From Stentor coeruleus (Eukaryota > Ciliophora > Heterotrichea > Heterotrichida > Stentoridae), in NCBI GenBank assembly GCA_001970955.1, contig MPUH01000389.1, forward strand, positions 1-58,531: 58,531 nt of DNA. Reading direction: 5' to 3'. The notes below the pieces were generated by a model. The model saw nothing but the letters and a program-made list of their open reading frames with translations. It had not been told where the DNA came from and did not search any database. Positions 50,367-58,531 of the stretch are shown here, piece by piece. Each line of letters opens with the position of its first letter. The stretch's first letter is position 1. The position numbers and the translations under genes are program-made.

Positions 50367-52307
50367 CTAGCTAATTTGAGAACTTAAAGGTGGAGGGTCT
50401 GAGTCTAAAATATATTGTGGAGTCCCTTGTTGAAAGTTTTTATATTCTTCACTCCAGTATTCGATATTCTCCATAACATTATGTAAACAAATCCTTGTCT
50501 CCAAATCCGAATCCTCTTCATTGTTTTCCTCTATAAAATCCTCCCACACTTTAAACAATGGAGTAACCAGGAACTCTAAAAACCCAACTTGTGATTTAGA
50601 AACTATACAATTTTCTATATCACACAAAGGAGTTATCGGAATATTAAACTCTTTTTCCTTCTCACCTTGTTTGAAAAACTCTTTTGTTATTAAACTTGTC
50701 CATTTTATATGAATATTTAGTTTTCTAGCCCCATGACCTATATCTGCACATTTTAAGCACATTTGTATTGCTAAATGTCTGAATTTGTCGTCACTTATAT
50801 CGAGTTTTTTATCAAGATTAAGCCGAAATTCATTAACTTTATCGAAATGAACTTGGAGATCTGTACTGAGAATTGCCCCTAGGACACTTTTGCGGAAACG
50901 CTGCAAGTCAGCTTTGGATAGGAATTGGGTTATTTTGCAGCCTTCAGAACGCATTATTGTAAAAGCTTTGTTTGAATGCATGTTTTCTAAGCAGCTTTGG
51001 TCGTTGTATTTCAAAGCTAGTTCGTTTGATGTTGCTACAAGAAATGCATTGTTTACTCCAGGATGTCCTATATCATGACATAATGCTGCGACAATCAAAG
51101 CAAATACATCCAAGTCCACCAAATTCCCACATCTTGACAACCCTTTTTGTACAAGAAACAACGTTGAAGCTGTAACATCAGCAGCATGTATTGAATTGTG
51201 ATAATAATTATCTTTATTATACCCATGTTCAACTGAAGTTAAAAATTTTCTCAAAGTCATATTATCAATTTGAAACCTTTCACATAACCCAAGGGTGTTA
51301 AAAATATAAAACCCAACTTCAAAAGCTGGATCCTTAGTAACTTTTATAAGCTCAAAACAATCAAAATCCCAATCTCCAATAGACTCTAATGCTTGGCTTA
51401 AAGGTTCAGAAAGCTCAACCATGCTTCTAATGCTTTTAAGTTTTCTTATTTTTTTTATAGAAATAGTTCTATGTGAAGACCCAGGAAGATTTTCTATAGA
51501 TTGTGTAAATACTTTTTTAGCTTCAAGAGCTACAGCTATAACATCAACTTCTTGTTCTCCGAATTTCTGAGGGTTCCATAAAAGATACTCTTGATTTATT
51601 AATGTCATAATAATCTCCTTTACCTCATCATTTGAAATCCCAGGTAAAATAGTTTCAATCATAGATGAGGCTGATTTCTGAGTATATTCTGAGTTTTCTT
51701 CAATGTTTAAAGAATCTTTCCTTGATCTAAACTCAGGTTCATAATCCGATATTGGGCTCTCATTATCTGATCCTTCAGTAAAAGACTTCATAATACTTGA
51801 TCCCTGCAAAGATCTCAGTTTGTTTAAAAGAGAAGCTGATCTTCTTGAAGGGATGTTTTGACTAAAGCTTTTTTTGAAAGCTTCTATTTTTTCAACGTAA
51901 AGCCTGTTCTCGTCAAGGAATTTTTTATTAGAAATTTCTAAAGCTTTATGTTGAACTTCTAATGTATAAAGATAGACTTTATAGCCGATACATAAGAAAA
52001 CAGGGAAAAAAGTGCTGATATCATTAGTGAAAATCCCGCCTATAACTAAAAGGATTATACTTTGGATGAATGCTTTTGAATATATGTTTTGATGAGAAAG
52101 TTCATGGTTTTCTGATAGGTATACAGCACAAAATCCAGCAGTTTCGGCTGGAGAATCTGAGTAGGCAAAGATTAAAATGTTCATTGAATATAAAAACCAT
52201 TCAGATTTCAAGTGAAGGAAGATAAGACTGAGTTTTACTAGTAACCCAATGATGTTTAAGGTTATTAGGCTCATAGAGATACTGAACATAGCAGACAAAG
52301 TTACCAT
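50367..52307 (-). CDS. Membrane cyclic-nucleotide phosphodiesterase (class I PDE)
   Basis: A 646-residue PDE that hydrolyses cAMP and/or cGMP. The first 115 residues contain about four hydrophobic segments (MFSISMSLITLNIIGLLVKL, IIFLVIGG-like, FFPVFLCIGYKVYLY), so it is probably membrane-bound. The catalytic HD domain is complete: YHNSIHAADVTAS (first metal His and general acid), LIVAALCHDIGHPGVNNAFL (HD metal pair), LKCADIGHGARKL (final metal Asp), and SQVGFLEFLVTPLF (QxxF, with the purine-clamp Gln and Phe). Substrate specificity cannot be set from this. It could act together with cyclic-nucleotide signalling at cilia. No intron is needed. The stop is 8 bp ahead of the next gene. Confidence 0.95.
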   Translation of the reverse strand: MVTLSAMFSISMSLITLNIIGLLVKLSLIFLHLKSEWFLYSMNILIFAYSDSPAETAGFCAVYLSENHELSHQNIYSKAFIQSIILLVIGGIFTNDISTFFPVFLCIGYKVYLYTLEVQHKALEISNKKFLDENRLYVEKIEAFKKSFSQNIPSRRSASLLNKLRSLQGSSIMKSFTEGSDNESPISDYEPEFRSRKDSLNIEENSEYTQKSASSMIETILPGISNDEVKEIIMTLINQEYLLWNPQKFGEQEVDVIAVALEAKKVFTQSIENLPGSSHRTISIKKIRKLKSIRSMVELSEPLSQALESIGDWDFDCFELIKVTKDPAFEVGFYIFNTLGLCERFQIDNMTLRKFLTSVEHGYNKDNYYHNSIHAADVTASTLFLVQKGLSRCGNLVDLDVFALIVAALCHDIGHPGVNNAFLVATSNELALKYNDQSCLENMHSNKAFTIMRSEGCKITQFLSKADLQRFRKSVLGAILSTDLQVHFDKVNEFRLNLDKKLDISDDKFRHLAIQMCLKCADIGHGARKLNIHIKWTSLITKEFFKQGEKEKEFNIPITPLCDIENCIVSKSQVGFLEFLVTPLFKVWEDFIEENNEEDSDLETRICLHNVMENIEYWSEEYKNFQQGTPQYILDSDPPPLSSQIS

Positions 52308-52843
52308 TATTAGTTTTGTGATGATTAAGGAATTTTTTTAGACCATTTTGATAGATTTTTTAGGCTTTTTTTGAAGATGTTTAGGATTTTATTGAAATAG
52401 ATTGTGATGCTTACTTATTTTAGGGAATCTTTGAAGGGGTTTTAATTGTAGACTTATAGTTTTTTTTATTAGATTTTTTATGAAGTTTTGATATTATATG
52501 ATATATTTGTGGTTGTTTAAAGATATAGATTATGGAAATAGAAATGATATTTTGAGTTTTTTTATATTGTTTAAATGTTGAACATAGGGTGCCAAAATGT
52601 TTTTGATAGATATATTAGAAAAAAAATATCTTTAGGCTTTTATAAGAGTTTTTTGTGATTATTTATATATGCTACTATTGGAAATTACTATAAAACTTAT
52701 GTTTAATTTTTTAATGATATGTTTAATGAATTCATGTATAAGAGTTATTAGAAATTAGATTGATTTTGTATGCATGGTTATGATAATAGTGATAAAAGCA
52801 TTTTATATAAAAATAAGCATAAAATCTTATTTTTAATTTGAGA
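52308..52843. other. Intergenic, no gene seen
   Basis: AT-rich; the left half is G-rich on plus, as in other 5' flanks of minus-strand genes. No coding or RNA signal. Confidence 0.5.
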
Positions 52844-53338
52844 TCAATGTATTGAATAAGCACTTGAGCTATAAGAGCGCATGTCTATAGACCGAAAATA
52901 ATTAAGAAGCCGTTTTTTATTCGCTTTTCTCTGCAGCAACAAGGATAATTCCAAAGCCAACTTAAAAGTCCCATAAGACGAAACCGAAAAAAAAAGCCAC
53001 CAAGTAAGAAAACTCAATATAAAAATTTTAGTCTCCATGTTTCTCTTAGTAAAAAGCGCGCAAAAGGACATAATCATCAAATAAGGTCCTGAAATGATCA
53101 AAAACACAATTTTCATCCAAAACAAAGTCTTTTTACTAGGCTTCATACAAACCCAGCAACCCAAATATACAAAAATGCACATCCATGAGCACATTTGCTG
53201 AAATATCATAAAAATTTCCCATTCACACACTTTAACCCCGTTAATATACGTGTAATTAAAAATAGCAGCACTAATAAAAATACACCAGAGTAACGAAACA
53301 ACTTTAAACCTATTAGTAATAACCTCATCAGTAAGCAT
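52844..53338 (-). CDS. Unknown four-pass membrane protein
   Basis: A 164-residue protein with four likely membrane helices: about 13-32 (VVSLLWCIFISAAIFNYTYI), 42-64 (IFMIFQQMCSWMCIFVYLGC), 70-95 (TLFWMKIVFLIISGPYLMIM) and 105-132 (IFILSFLTWWLFFSVSSYGT), then a basic, Ser/Tyr-rich tail (RKANKKRLLNYFRSIDMRSY). It ends in TGA, the only TGA stop I find among the genes here, which supports the standard code. No family recognised. It lies 69 bp downstream of the three-exon gene on the same strand, in a tight minus-strand cluster. A small tetraspan protein of the plasma or endomembrane is the natural description. Confidence 0.7.
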   Translation of the reverse strand: MLTDEVITNRFKVVSLLWCIFISAAIFNYTYINGVKVCEWEIFMIFQQMCSWMCIFVYLGCWVCMKPSKKTLFWMKIVFLIISGPYLMIMSFCALFTKRNMETKIFILSFLTWWLFFSVSSYGTFKLALELSLLLQRKANKKRLLNYFRSIDMRSYSSSAYSIH

Positions 53339-53407
53339 TTTCCTATATATTATATATTTCCCTATACAAAAATCTTATAACCTCATCAAAAGATATATTT
53401 TCTTATA

Positions 53408-54397
53408 CTACTTACGTTTCGGGAACTTAATTTCTCTCTCATACTTGTCAATAACATCCAAAAAAGGTCTAATAATAGGTCTTCTTTCAGGGTATTCAAC
53501 TATTAAATCTCTAATAACCTCTTTTCTCATATTCACAAGTCTTATCTTAGTTTCTTGATTATCAGTAAATGCTACTTCGCTCATGTTTTCCTATATAAAA
53601 TATACACAATCAGCTAAAGATCCAAGTGCTTCAAGTAATCTTTGTTTAACTGCATCAACAAAATGATCAGATTTTCCAACGAGTATATCAACTAATACTT
53701 TATGTAAACTCGTCCCAATAGCCCATTGTATTATCTGCCCTTCATTTAACTGCTCAATATATTTAAAAAGTCCATAAACATAGCAAAAAACTAAACCTTC
53801 CTGTCTAAGTTCTATATGGTCTGGATTATAATGTGAAGCCAATATCCCAGCTAAAATCATGGTTATATGCTCAGTCAATCGACCTAAATCTGCTGTTTGT
53901 AAAGCTTCAACATGTTCAAACAACCTTTTTATAATCAACCCTAAATCAAACTCAAAATGATCTATTTTCGCTAAGACCTCATCAACACTTTTACCTATTT
54001 TTGTAGCAAAAGCACCAACTTGGTCCATAAAGCCAGGTGATCTCATAAACTCCTTTAAATCTCTTATCGCCCATAGTAAAATATTGACCTTATGGTTTTC
54101 GACCAATATTCTTAATGAGTCTAAGCATTTATCACTATCCCAAAGAGTCCCAGAAGTATTTGTCCCCATAGCTGCAAGTTTGCTTTCAATTTCAGTGTTT
54201 TTAGTCATTTCCAAAGAAGAAATGTTGCTAATTTTCTCAATTTCATTAGTCAAAGCAAGCCAATCATTAGTCAAAAGGCTTGCGTAGTTTAATCTTTTGA
54301 TTGACTGTTCAAGAATTTCAGAGGTTTTCTATATAAAGCATACCCCATCAGTCTCATAAAGGCCTGAAAGCTGATAGTTTTTAGCTCTTTTGGACAT
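53408..54397 (-). CDS. Unknown protein, three exons, 319 aa
   Basis: Exons 54397..54344, 54328..53606 and 53590..53408 are joined by two 15-nt introns, giving 319 aa. The N-terminus reads MSKRAKNYQLSGLYETDG, the C-terminus is basic (YEREIKFPKRK). The middle is helical with repeated hydrophobic heptads (FEFDLGLIIKRLFEHVEALQ, LGRLTEHITMILAGILASHY), suggesting an all-helical fold. No signal peptide, membrane segment or motif that I can name. Both introns fit the window consensus and both end in stops if retained, so the three-exon model is well supported although the family is not recognised. It sits between the 4-TM gene (69 bp) and the coiled-coil gene (35 bp) on the same strand. Confidence 0.82.
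53591..53605 (-). other. 15-nt intron (319-aa gene intron 2)
   Basis: GTATATTTTATATAG on the minus strand; removal joins LADC to ENMSEVAFTDNQ. A at position 10. Confidence 0.9.
54329..54343 (-). other. 15-nt intron (319-aa gene intron 1)
   Basis: GTATGCTTTATATAG on the minus strand; removal joins YETDG to KTSEILEQSIKRL. Without it the 18-codon first exon would be missed. Confidence 0.88.
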
Positions 54398-54432
54398 TTT
54401 TTTTATATATTTAATACTAGTTACTTAGTTTA

Positions 54433-55725
54433 TTAAAAGTAAGATTTGGTTTTCAAGTGCGTTTTGTATACAATTTCTATATACGCTGCAGTTAGTTGAC
54501 TTTCTATCCACACATGCCATCTATGAAAAGGAATATCTTGTTTTAAAGCTCTCTCATAAAGCTCATTTGGAGGGATAATACATATAGCATCCATATATGG
54601 TGAATTCAATTTAACCGCTTGGGTAATCTGTATATTATTTACCAATATAAAATACTCTTCTAATGGGTCTTTTCTTTTCATAACTTCTCTAGGTTTTTTA
54701 CCTATAACACTTGCTACACTATTACTTTTTGTCAAACTTAACTTAGAATGAACAGGAGAACATAAGGTAAAAGCATGACCATGTAATTGTTCTTGGGTTA
54801 ATTCTTTATCGATTTCTTCTAATTCACTCATTAGACTTATATGTCTACGGACTTTAACTTTTTTCTTTTCAGGTGCTCGTGCTTGCTCTATATCTTGCAT
54901 ATCTTCATGTAATCTGTCTGCTTTAGTTTTGACTTGATTGTATTTGAAAGTTAACTCTTTGTATTTTTGCTCTAGGTTACTTTTGGAATCTTCAAGGTCG
55001 GATAGGGTTTCTTCGAGATCTTTGGATTTTAGCTTGGATTTCTCGAGAGAGGATTTTAGTTTGGTCAAGTTGTCGTTTAGAAGGTTGATTTGTTGTTCTT
55101 GCTTTTTGTTAAGCTCTTCAAAGTGTCCTAGTTTTTTTTCAAGTTCTTCTTTGGTTTCTTTTTAGGGATTACTGTGGAAGTAGTCTGCTTGTTCTTTGTA
55201 TCTGGATACAAGTTCAGTTACTTCTGGGTCAGAGATTTTTACAATCTCAGTTGGGCTTTGATCTGATTTAGCTGAGTTTTCTCTTAATATTCGTTTATGT
55301 TTTGCTAAAAGTTTTATCTGTCGCTCCTCTGCAGCAATTAATGCTTCATTAACTTGCTGATATTTTTCATCCCCTAAAGCTAACTGTTTTTTTAAAGATG
55401 TACTATCATCTTTTAATTCTCTTAAAGATTCTTTGTAATAATGTTTTTTTGTCCTAAGATCTTTGATTTTTTTAGCCATAGCTTCGTTTCTTTCTATGAG
55501 CATTTGGGCAATACCTACAGCAGCTTGAAGTTCTCTTTCACGATTTGTCAATTCTTGTATGACGTAGTTTAGTTCTTCTAATGGGTTTTTTTTATGAGAT
55601 TTTGCTCGTGCTCGACGTTCGAGGAATGGGATTGTGAGCTCGCTGGTGATTGTGTCAAGAACGTTTTGCAAACGATGAGTGTCGAGCTCTGTGTCTGAAT
55701 TGGTTCTTGATATTAAATCAACCAT
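54433..55725 (-). CDS. Coiled-coil protein with a CC1-box-like motif
   Basis: Exons 55725..55173 and 55157..54433 join across a 15-nt intron to give 425 aa. Residues about 45-280 are long coiled coil. Early in it, QAAVGIAQMLIERNEAM resembles the CC1 box of dynein adaptors such as TRAK, HAP1 and BICD (AAxxGxxLLxxN), but with Ala where the key Gly sits, so the match is partial. After the coil comes a basic patch (KKKVKVRRH), a SELEEIDKEL stretch, and a globular-looking C-terminus (YFILVNNIQITQAVKLN...RWHVWIESQLTAAYIEIVYKTH). A dynein/vesicle adaptor is my best guess but weak; other long coiled-coil proteins would fit. The intron ends AAG rather than TAG, unlike most here. Confidence 0.75.
55158..55172 (-). 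other. 15-nt intron (coiled-coil gene, AAG acceptor)
   Basis: GTAATCCCTAAAAAG on the minus strand, phase 1; removal joins QADYFH to KTKEELEKKLGH and continues the heptads. A at position 10, but the 3' end is AAG. Confidence 0.78.
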
Positions 55726-56184
55726 TTTATCTCCTTTTATAATTCTTTTGGGTTTGGGTTTATTGTAATTTTTATGTTTGGAGTGGGGTTTTATTTTATT
55801 TTTTGTTGGATTTAGTTTTGGGAAATTTTATTGGATTTTTAGCAGGATTTTTGGAATTTATGTATAATGGAATTTTTGGTAATTTTAGGCAATTTAGAGA
55901 TATGAATAGGGTGTTAAATTTATTTTAAGCTTTGGATATCAATTAAATAGTGCTTTTATTGTGTAATTTAACTCTAGGTTTACTTGGAGTTTTTATTTTA
56001 TGTATGGAAGTTTTAAAGGATAAAAATCATATAATTATTATTAAAAAAAGGTATTTTTTATTAGAAGATCTATGGTCTTTAGGCGATTAAAACTATTTTA
56101 AACTTATAGTAATATTAAATATATGCATTTGATAAACTATAAATTGCTTAAATTTTACTTGAATAGCTAATTTAATTAATCTAA
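55726..56184. other. Intergenic, no gene seen
   Basis: About 460 bp between the 5' end of the coiled-coil gene (G-rich on plus) and the 3' end of furin-repeat gene 2. AT-rich, nothing else recognised. Confidence 0.5.
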
Positions 56185-58531
56185 CTAGTTATGGTTTAAA
56201 TCTCTTTCAATTATAGTTGAATGCCCTGGTTTCGTTGTATTTATATTCTTCATAAAGCTCATTGCCCTGTATTTTTCAATTTTTTTCCAAATTAACACAA
56301 GAGTCTTTATAAAACTAATAATTGTAGCAATAAATTGGCATCCCATACCCCCTAGAATAATAATAATAGTTGCTTCTTCAATAGCAGCAACTACTTTTAC
56401 AGAAGTTATAAACAAAAAACTAAAACTTAGAATCATTGTCAAAGTTATACAAATTTCTCCTGCTATCGTAGAAAATAGCATAGGAAAATCTTTATACGGT
56501 CTAAACCATAGTAAAAACCATGTCTGAACAACTGAACCAAAAATATTTAACCCAGCTTGAATATTTGGGTGAGCATTAAGATATACTTGGCTTAACAAAA
56601 ACCCTAATCTTCTCAAAAAGTACACAAAATAATATTGGGTACTCCAAAAACCTTTATCGTTCTTGAATTCACTAAACATACTCCCCCATTTTTTATAAAA
56701 ATTTCTGTCACTACTCAATATTTCTGTTTTATTAATAAAAGAGCAAACTATCATACATGGAGGAGTAAGTACAAAAATAATCTGTATATTTTTTACAATA
56801 CTAACAACCGCTGAAATCTGATTAAAATGCCCACTTCCTACTATAATCATATTCTATATATAATTTACTGATCTAAGTTGTATTAATGATGCAACTCCTA
56901 AATCTAAATAAGCTTGAGTCCAATATCTTAAGAAAAAACTATATTGATAATTTCCAAGTAGTTTAAAAATTTTGAGAGAAAGTTTACCTAGTTCAAATTT
57001 TGAAAGGATAAATAGAATAGGCCATAAAGATAAAATGAGAAGGAATGTTGATACAGATGTGCCGATGTTTATCCAAAATACAGAACTGCTTATTCCATAA
57101 TTTTTTGCTTGCAGATAAGGTTCTGAAGTAGTGTTTAAATCGAAAATATATGTAAAAGGGTTGGGAATAAAACCACTATAGCTACCAAGGCCTAAAATAA
57201 ATGTTTTTAGTCCATCTGGCATTGGATTACTGTTTAGTGGCATATAAGTTATTATTTGGATAGTATTTAGCAGTGTCCAGGCTGCAGTTGGGTTACTTGT
57301 TATAGCTATCCCGATAGAAGAACTTACTGCAACTTGAGATGCAGCAGCAGTAGCATTAGCTAAGGCTGCTAAACTTTTAGATGTATATAAAAACTCATTA
57401 AGCTTATCTGAATAGAAATACTCTTTAAGAATCTTCTCATTATTGCTATATAAAGGATTTTCAATAATAGTCAAATTAAACTTAGCCCCATCACTAACAT
57501 CTTCTAAAAACTTCAAAGGTAAATAATAGCTTTTCATATCTTTTTTCTTTACTGAATAAGAAAATGAATTTACACCTTCTATACTTAGAGTTATATACTC
57601 AACCTTCATATCATTTTTTAACTCTTCATCAAATTTTAAACTTATTCTATTTTCATTATTGACACTTACAGTTGCCTCAAAATATTTTACTTGGCATTTC
57701 TTATTAGATTCTTTATATCCATAATTACATAAACATTTAATTTCATCAGATATTTCAAGACTAGCATTAGGTAAACAAGAATCACATGTTTTATTATCTG
57801 TACAATGCTGACATAAATTTAAGCAAGCTAAACATTTTTTATTTTCATAATAATATTCATCTGAGCATGTCACATGGCATTCTCCAGTAGTTGTTAGTGT
57901 ATCTAAACTATTTGAGCATGAGAGACAAAATGAATTTATTGAAGAATCTGGATTTTCCTTACAAGTTTTGCATTCATTTGAACATGTTTTACAAGTATTA
58001 TTTGTAAAATATTCACCATCAGGGCAAATGTTACATAATTTCGATGTTGAGTTATAAGTTAAATTTTCTGTACAGGTTATGCACCCATAAACTGTGCCTA
58101 AAGTACAAGTTTTACATGTTTCATGACATAATTCACATGCATAAGATCCATCTGATTGTTTAGCCATATAATAACCATCGATACAAGTGCATATCTCATT
58201 AACATCAGTAGAATTTGTAGGGCATAAACACTCACCTGAATATAAATAAGAATATAAAGTTGTACAAGATGTGCAAACTGTCATATCTGAACATGTTAAG
58301 CATGGGTAAATACATTCAGAACATTGAAGCGGATTAGTAGCTGATTGATAAAATTTATCTATACAAGTACAACCTATTGTGCCTGGTTCAGAGTTTTTAT
58401 CGCTACAATCTAAACAGATATCTGCCTGTTTACATGATATGCAATCAATATGACATGATGAGCAGCCAGATACACTATCAAGAGTTCCTGAAAGGTAATA
58501 TCCTATATTGCATTCACATCCAATATTACTT
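56185..58531 (-). CDS. Second furin-like Cys-repeat membrane protein (5' end outside window)
   Basis: A paralogue of the 28784-34177 gene. Exon 1 continues open to the right edge (through 58531, where Cys repeats such as CHIDCISCKQADICLDC are still read), so the N-terminus is missing. Visible parts are furin-like repeats, a juxtamembrane domain (RISLKFDEELKNDMK), helices in the order AALANATAAASQVAVSSSIG, TAAWTLLNTIQIITYMPLNS, and a multi-pass C-terminus (VFWINIGTSVSTFLLILSLW; QAYLDLGVASLIQLRS) spliced through the 15-nt intron to NMIIVGSGHFNQISAVV. The two genes share the intron site, domain order and most of the C-terminal sequence. The repeats here are less uniform than in gene 1. A surface receptor or adhesion role is inferred. 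Confidence 0.85.
56854..56868 (-). other. 15-nt intron (furin-repeat gene 2)
   Basis: GTAAATTATATATAG on the minus strand. Same protein position as the intron at 29441 in the paralogue, though the intron sequences differ. A at position 10. Confidence 0.95.

Noticed and set aside
50358..50375. A 15-nt intron fusing the PDE and the 120-aa protein
   Set aside because: The only nearby GT (GTTCTC...) lacks the GTA start and gives 13 or 17 nt to an AG.
1..58531. tRNA or rRNA genes
   Set aside because: I looked for B-box-like GGTTCGAATCC strings and cloverleaf arms in the gene-free stretches and found none; a covariance-model scan would be needed to be certain.

Overview
The window is a piece of a ciliate macronuclear genome, most probably Stentor coeruleus or a close heterotrich. 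Coding regions are long and mostly uninterrupted, intergenic DNA is very AT-rich, and I could place 13 spliceosomal introns that are all exactly 15 nt long (GTA...AG, with A at intron position 10 in every case). Reading frames close with TAA, TAG and at least once TGA, and tryptophan is TGG throughout, so the standard genetic code applies. Names below rest on protein motifs I recognise by eye; no database search was possible.

Layout. 0-4.9 kb: an SCP2 sterol carrier protein, a long gene-free stretch holding a decayed non-LTR reverse transcriptase, then an ER cyclophilin and ITPA (inosine triphosphatase, two introns) only 19 bp apart. 5-14 kb: a membrane RBR E3 ubiquitin ligase, an unknown charged protein, a voltage-gated/CNBD potassium-type channel, NAP1, a 72-aa orphan, TMEM222/RTE1 and an Rpp14-like RNase P subunit. 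14-24.8 kb: a full-length 2368-aa Piezo mechanosensitive channel, a decayed WD40 gene, AP-2 sigma adaptin (start codon cut off from the rest by an intron) and a PhoD-type phosphatase. 24.9-38.9 kb: an EF-hand protein, a secreted GDPD, a 1792-aa LamG/furin-repeat membrane protein, a relic of the same repeat family, and two tandem Cys/His-finger + Kelch paralogues, the first with a one-base frameshift. 39-58.5 kb: a possible kinase relic, PP2C phosphatase, a CCT-motif protein, a FAM135-type lipase-fold protein, an LRR/coiled-coil protein, an R2R3 Myb, a 120-aa unknown 8 bp behind a membrane cyclic-nucleotide phosphodiesterase, a 4-TM protein, a three-exon unknown, a coiled-coil protein with a CC1-box-like motif, and the 3' part of a second furin-repeat membrane protein that runs off the right edge.

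The genes are ordinary eukaryotic housekeeping, signalling and membrane genes and do not form one pathway. The Piezo, CNBD channel, cyclic-nucleotide PDE, PP2C and EF-hand genes would fit the mechanosensory and contractile life of a heterotrich, but linkage does not prove cooperation. Points for a second look: the 15-nt introns, several hidden from plain ORF calling; the decayed genes (RT, WD40, furin repeat, possibly kinase); a shared 36-nt element with a hairpin found in two divergent promoters; strand-composition switches at gene borders; a lysine inside a K+-channel selectivity filter; and three assembly joints where single Ns separate duplicated contig ends.
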